A program made the position numbers and the translations under genes. A DNA stretch of 64,000 nt, from the NCBI RefSeq assembly GCF_035514885.1, contig NZ_DATJCH010000017.1:6680-70679 (forward strand), written 5' to 3'. The notes below the pieces were generated by a model, which was given only the letters and a program-made list of their open reading frames with translations, did not search any database and was not told the DNA's origin. Positions 59,919 through 64,000 of this stretch are shown here, piece by piece. Origin of the DNA: Albibacterium sp035514885 (GTDB lineage: Bacteria; Bacteroidota; Bacteroidia; Sphingobacteriales; Sphingobacteriaceae). Within the stretch, counting starts at the first letter, position 1. Each line of letters opens with the position of its first letter.

Positions 59919-62450
59919 ATGTCCTATAATATACCCGACCATCTGAAAGGTCTCAACGATAACGAAGTAGCCGCTTCACAAAAGAAGTATGGTTACAACC
60001 GTATAGACACTGCCCATAAAAATACCGGGCTGGAATTACTTCTTAATATACTGAAAGAACCAATGCTGATATTGCTCTTTGCTATTTCAGCCATCTATCT
60101 CATCACAGGCGATTATGGAGAAGCCTTTTTTATGTTTGTTGCAATCGTTGCCGTTTCGGCTATTTCATTATATCAGGATACCCGGAGCAAAAAAGCGCTG
60201 GAAGCTTTAGAAAAACTGAATGAACCTTTGAGTAAGGTTATCCGTAATGCACAGGTTGTTGAAATCCCCACAAACGAAATTGCGATTGGCGACCTCAGCA
60301 TTACCGAAGAAGGAAAAATGATTAACGCAGACGGAAAGATTGTGCACAGCAACGATTTTTCCGTTAATGAAGCCTCTTTGACCGGCGAGAGTTTATCGGT
60401 ATTCAAAAGCAGTGAAATTGAAGATAATAAAGTATACAGCGGAACCTTAGCAGTATCGGGACTGGCAGTTTTTGAAGTAGAAAAAATTGGTGCAGAAACA
60501 CAGTTAGGCAAAATCGGTCGATCCATTCAGGACATCAAAGAAGAGCGTTCTCCATTGCAAATCCAGATTACCAAGTTTGTAAAATGGATGGCGATGGCGG
60601 GCATTATCGTCTTTCTAATGGTTTGGATATTCAGCTACATACAAACTGATAATGTTATCGAAAGTCTGTTGGTCGGACTTACGATGGCTATGTCCGTTTT
60701 GCCTGAAGAAATCCCGGTAGCATTTACTACGTTTATGGCATTGGGTGCATGGAAGCTGATGCGTGAGGGTATTATTGTCAAACGAAGCAGCATTGTGGAA
60801 ACCCTGGGCAGCACAACGGTTATCTGCACCGATAAAACCGGAACCATTACCGAAAACACGATGCACCTGAAACACCTTTACGATTATCAGTCGGATAAAA
60901 TTTTCGATGAGAAAGATTTTGGTGATACCACACTCTCCAAGCTGATTGATTATGCAATGTGGAGCAGCGAACCTGTTCCCTTTGACCCGATGGAAAAAAC
61001 GCTTCACAAGGTGTATGAACAAACACAAAAAAATGATGCAAGAAAAGACTACCGGATGTTTCACGAATATCCGCTGGATGGGAAGCCACCAATGATGACA
61101 CACCTTTTTGAGAATAAAGAAAGGCATCGGATTATTGCGGCGAAAGGAGCGCCTGAAGCTATCCTCGATGTTTCCATGCTTTTAGAAAGTGAGAAAAGCG
61201 ATGTACGGAAACTTATTAAAAGTTTTGGGCAACAAGGATTTCGGGTTTTAGGGGTAGCAAAATCTAATTTTGAGGGTGACGATCTTCCCCGTGAACAGCA
61301 GCAGTTCAGGTTTGACTTTCTGGGTTTGGTGGTGTTTTACGACCCACCGAAAAAAGGTATTCAGGATGTTTTTCAGCATATTTATGATGCCGGTATAAAA
61401 GTAAAAGTGATTACGGGCGATAATACGGATACTACAAAAAGCATCGCGGCACAGGCGGGAATTGTAAATACAGTCGAAGCCGTAGAGGGAAAAGAAATTA
61501 TGGAATATTCGGAAGAACAGCTCCTACAGGAAGTCGAAGAAAAGGTATTGTTCACCAGAATGTTCCCTGATGCCAAACTCGCCGTAGTGAACGCACTGAA
61601 AAAAAGAGGAGAAGTGGTGGCGATGCTGGGCGATGGCGTAAATGATGGCCCGGCTTTGAAAACCGCTCATATCGGTGTTGCAATGGGAAGTAAAGGAACG
61701 GAAATAGCAAAAGCGGCAGCAGCTTTAGTGATTACCAATGATGATTTGGACAGGCTCATTATCGGAATTGCATCCGGAAGAAGGATTTATGCCAATATCA
61801 AAAAAGCCATTCAGTATATCATTTCCATTCATATCCCGATTATCCTTACGGTTTCTCTGCCCTTGTTTCTGGGCTGGATATTTCCGCAGATATTTACACC
61901 TGTTCACGTGATCTTTTTAGAGCTGGTAATGGGTCCCACCTGTTCCATCGTATATGAAAACGAACCAATGGAGAAGGATACCATGTTGCAGAAGCCAAGA
62001 AGAATGGCAGACACTTTCTTGAACTGGAAAGAGTTGGCTATCAGTATCGTTCAGGGGTTGGTGATTACCGCTGGTGTATTGTTTGCATATCAATGGGCTG
62101 TTCAGAATGGTGGCAGCGAAGAAAAAACAAGGGCAATGGTTTTTACAACTTTGATTTTTGCCAATATTTTATTGAGTCTGACGAACCGCTCGTTCCATTA
62201 CAGTCTGTTTGAAAGTTTCAAGAACAAAAACATGTTATTTGCAGCGGTTAGTGGCTTAGTCATAATTATGCTTTTTGCAATATTATATATTGAGCCTTTA
62301 GGTAAATTCTTCCACTTAAGCGGATTGAATGCAGGGGAATTAGGTATAGCCGCTAGTATCGCTGCAATATCCGTATTGTGGTTTGAAGTGTATAAATGGG
62401 TGAAACGGGTAAGACAAAATGACACGAAACTTCAGGACTTCATTCGTTAG
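59919..62450 (+). CDS. P-type cation-transporting ATPase (calcium/manganese-type, P2)
   Basis: An 843-residue P-type ATPase with about ten TM helices. The cation ATPase N-terminal domain (GLNDNEVAASQKKYGYNRI) is followed by the actuator loop NEASLTGES, TM4 VLPEEIPVAFTTFMALGAWK with the PEEIP motif typical of P2A/P2-type pumps, phosphorylation site ICTDKTGTITENTM (aspartate about 305), KGAPE nucleotide-binding motif, and hinge MLGDGVNDGPALKTAHIGVAMG. No N-terminal heavy-metal CxxC domain is present, so Ca2+ or Mn2+ is more likely than Cu. It lies 84 bp after the efflux operon and may share its transcript. Confidence 0.9.
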   Translation: MSYNIPDHLKGLNDNEVAASQKKYGYNRIDTAHKNTGLELLLNILKEPMLILLFAISAIYLITGDYGEAFFMFVAIVAVSAISLYQDTRSKKALEALEKLNEPLSKVIRNAQVVEIPTNEIAIGDLSITEEGKMINADGKIVHSNDFSVNEASLTGESLSVFKSSEIEDNKVYSGTLAVSGLAVFEVEKIGAETQLGKIGRSIQDIKEERSPLQIQITKFVKWMAMAGIIVFLMVWIFSYIQTDNVIESLLVGLTMAMSVLPEEIPVAFTTFMALGAWKLMREGIIVKRSSIVETLGSTTVICTDKTGTITENTMHLKHLYDYQSDKIFDEKDFGDTTLSKLIDYAMWSSEPVPFDPMEKTLHKVYEQTQKNDARKDYRMFHEYPLDGKPPMMTHLFENKERHRIIAAKGAPEAILDVSMLLESEKSDVRKLIKSFGQQGFRVLGVAKSNFEGDDLPREQQQFRFDFLGLVVFYDPPKKGIQDVFQHIYDAGIKVKVITGDNTDTTKSIAAQAGIVNTVEAVEGKEIMEYSEEQLLQEVEEKVLFTRMFPDAKLAVVNALKKRGEVVAMLGDGVNDGPALKTAHIGVAMGSKGTEIAKAAAALVITNDDLDRLIIGIASGRRIYANIKKAIQYIISIHIPIILTVSLPLFLGWIFPQIFTPVHVIFLELVMGPTCSIVYENEPMEKDTMLQKPRRMADTFLNWKELAISIVQGLVITAGVLFAYQWAVQNGGSEEKTRAMVFTTLIFANILLSLTNRSFHYSLFESFKNKNMLFAAVSGLVIIMLFAILYIEPLGKFFHLSGLNAGELGIAASIAAISVLWFEVYKWVKRVRQNDTKLQDFIR

Positions 62451-62618
62451 AAAGTTACATAAAGTGAAAATAATTATGATGGTATTGAATCTTACCTGAC
62501 GGATGACTATCAAAATATATAGTTATTACAGCAATCTGAATCGGACACTTTAGAGAAGAGAAACGAAATCTTTCAAAGTTTCTGTTTACTTATACATTAA
62601 TTTAGCAATCATGATTTT

Positions 62619-63470
62619 TTAACTTATCCGATTCTTGAGCGTCTCTTTTAGTTTGTACCAAATATACAATTCAGACAATTCGAGACTTACATCGAACTTT
62701 GATTCCAAATTTACTCTAAAGTCATGGTATTCTGTTAAAGAGAACTCAGGGTGAGCAGAAATCCTAATACCCTCATAGAACCAGCGCGAAAGCTCTAAAT
62801 AGTTATTGTCGTTAAATGTTGACTCGTTATCATAACAAATTAATCTAAATTCACTTTCATCTTTAAACGATTCGTGCTTTCTAAATCCTGTATATTTTAC
62901 TTTTTGTATATTATTCTCTTTATTAAAGTCGTAGTAGGATACATTTCCGTAAATCAACTTTGATATATGCGGATTTGCTGATTCTATTTTGCTTAATTCA
63001 TCTATAAAATCATCTAAACTAACTCTAACCAAAAAACCCTTGCAATTTTGTTGACAATTTGCTCCGTATGAACGCCACATTAGCTCATTTTCATTTTCTT
63101 GCTTTGATATATACCAACAGGATATAAAGTATTTTTTCTGGTGCTCGGCAATTTTAACTGCTAATTCTTCCAATATGCGATTTGATCGATTGATATAGTA
63201 TTGGAATTCTTTATCTGATAGGTGTGGATTATGCTCTGGTAATAGTCTGACATAATCTTTATTTTTCTTAATTTCTAATAAGTCATTATAATTTACGCAT
63301 TCTAAGTTGTCAGAAAACTTGTCTGCTCTAGTAAGATATAATCCATGTTTTAAGAATTTTTCCAACATCGAAAAAGACGGGAAATATCTGAATAGGTAAT
63401 AGTTTTTGTAATTATTCTTATCTATTCTAAAATTATATGATTGTATTTTTTTTTCTGTTGTAACGTTCAT
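62619..63470 (-). CDS. DUF2971 family protein, second copy
   Basis: A 283-residue soluble protein. It has the DUF2971 layout: YLFRYFPSFSMLEKFLKHGL, YLTRADKFSDNLECVN, then KKYFISCWYISKQENENELM with WRSYG, and later ESFKDESEFRLICY. It shares this fold signature with the protein at 38925-39764, but the sequences are clearly divergent. ATG at 63470 is used; a TTG three codons upstream is weaker. It is convergent with the P-type ATPase gene. Role unknown; DUF2971 genes are often part of accessory islands. Confidence 0.75.
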   Translation of the reverse strand: MNVTTEKKIQSYNFRIDKNNYKNYYLFRYFPSFSMLEKFLKHGLYLTRADKFSDNLECVNYNDLLEIKKNKDYVRLLPEHNPHLSDKEFQYYINRSNRILEELAVKIAEHQKKYFISCWYISKQENENELMWRSYGANCQQNCKGFLVRVSLDDFIDELSKIESANPHISKLIYGNVSYYDFNKENNIQKVKYTGFRKHESFKDESEFRLICYDNESTFNDNNYLELSRWFYEGIRISAHPEFSLTEYHDFRVNLESKFDVSLELSELYIWYKLKETLKNRIS

Positions 63471-63479
63471 AATTAACAA

Positions 63480-63893
63480 ACATTTGTTGTGTAATCCTTT
63501 CTCGAAAGATACTGTTTTTTGACTTTCTTACTTGAAAATAATAAACGTGGTTTTTTGGGAACGACTCTGATGTAGTTTTTAATGGTATATCAATACATTG
63601 ACGGATAATACCAGCTTATAACAGCATATACACGCAAACCCTCGGATTCCTTTTGTTAAAGCTCCAGCCTCTTAAGAGAATGAACCTGTCAAGAGACCAT
63701 GGAATAAATCGGACTGAGGCACGAAGGAGAATTTATGCCGTGAAAGCTCTTTACTGGTGAAGTGAACGTGAGACCTTTGCTGATTTCAAAAGAATGCGGG
63801 TTCCAGAGTCACTAAAAACACACACCTCACCAACAAGGTGTGAATTTACAATACGCTTTCTTTCTTCTTTTGTAATTCAAAACTCAATGAATT
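63480..63893. other. Intergenic region with unexplained RNA-like block
   Basis: This 414-bp stretch has no coding frame. Bases about 63656-63795 are GC-richer than the flanks and purine-rich, with several short pairings (for example CTCTT/AAGAG at 63669-63693 and GGCA/TGCC near 63720-63740). The style recalls a fragment of a self-splicing intron or another structured RNA, but I cannot identify a diagnostic domain V. The 30-bp repeat at 63815-63844 follows. Confidence 0.35.
63815..63844 (+). repeat. 30-bp imperfect palindromic repeat, copy 2
   Basis: Identical to the copy at 3156-3185 at 27 of 30 positions; CACACCT and AGGTGTG arms are unchanged and three loop bases differ. On the minus strand the stem is followed by TGTTTTTAG. 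It lies 49 bp upstream of the HTH gene at the right edge. Confidence 0.6.
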
Positions 63894-64000
63894 ATGACGC
63901 TAGTATCTCAACAACAAAAGAAAGGAGTACGGTCTCTTCTTCCAACAAAAGATCAATTGCTAACCATTGGCGATTTAGAAAATTTCAAAGATGAAATGCT
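63894..64000 (+). CDS. Start of a small HTH protein typical of mobile elements (3' end outside window)
   Basis: The frame from ATG 63894 runs off the window: MTLVSQQQKKGVRSLLPTKD then QLLTIGDLENFKDEM. The segment T-I-G-D-L-E-x-F-K-D-E-M is how many about-100-residue Bacteroidota helix-turn-helix (MerR/excisionase-like) proteins begin, before the KKWLRSSEVRKLL-type HTH that would lie outside. Such genes precede mobilisation genes on integrative elements. An in-frame TGA six bases upstream of the ATG fixes the start. Confidence 0.5.
   Translation, partial: MTLVSQQQKKGVRSLLPTKDQLLTIGDLENFKDEM

Noticed and set aside
60615..61127. 170-codon minus-strand frame inside the P-type ATPase gene
   Set aside because: It lies wholly opposite strongly conserved ATPase motifs (DKTGT region) and shows no domain of its own.
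1..64000. CRISPR array or cas genes
   Set aside because: No regularly spaced direct repeats and no Cas motifs were seen.

Overview
The window reads as Bacteroidota (Bacteroidetes) DNA. It is AT-rich and has several TAnnTTTG -7 boxes with TTG at about -33. It carries an RteC regulator, the TraE-to-TraN type conjugation genes found in CTnDOT-like elements, and a CusA fused to a TolC-like domain. I cannot name a genus; a Cytophagia- or Flavobacteriia-like host is an inference only.

Layout. (1) 1-3250: the tail of a LuxR-type regulator, rteC, and an ABC-F ATPase gene with its own promoter and terminator. (2) 3250-14456: a conjugation operon with TraE, TraF, TraG (VirB4-like ATPase), TraI, two TerB-like secreted proteins, TraJ, TraK, a small membrane protein, TraM, a short TraN, a cargo-like protein and a lipoprotein. 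Three copies of an imperfect hairpin with covarying arms sit just upstream of traJ and traN. Relaxase and coupling-protein genes are not in view. (3) 14457-41233: a RadC-like gene behind a strongly folded leader, then a dense defence island. It holds SIR2-HerA (minus strand), a defence-type reverse transcriptase, remnants of a type I R-M locus (frameshifted XRE gene and hsdR stub), and a PD-(D/E)xK-NTPase protein. Next comes a long plus-strand operon: XRE regulator, type III Mod, AlbA_2-type ATP-binding protein, type III Res, RloC/PrrC-like AAA ATPase, SNF2-type helicase, DUF4391 protein and a membrane protein. A DUF2971 protein and a PD-(D/E)xK protein end the island.

(4) 41465-43584: a 16-bp sequence resembling the 3' end of a tRNA-Pro gene, a strong terminator, GTTCACC-type palindromes, a tyrosine integrase and an ORF6N protein. 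This looks like an attachment-site junction. Because the tRNA body is missing, I infer that the left part of the window is the right end of one integrative element and that a second element starts at the integrase. (5) 43585-64000: cargo of the right-hand element. It includes an ADP-ribosyltransferase-like protein, a DHFR-like reductase, an AraC regulator, a zinc-ribbon gene broken by one amber codon, DUF1003 and other membrane proteins, a universal stress protein and a cytochrome b561-like protein behind a clear promoter with tandem operators. It continues with an SDR, a DinB protein, a metal efflux operon (orphan small protein, CusA-TolC fusion, adaptor, PAP2), a P-type cation ATPase, a second DUF2971 protein, and the start of an HTH gene preceded by a 30-bp repeat also found before the tra operon.

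In sum, the left element would provide self-transfer and phage defence, and the right element metal and stress tolerance. Function calls rest on motifs recognised by eye; no database search was run.
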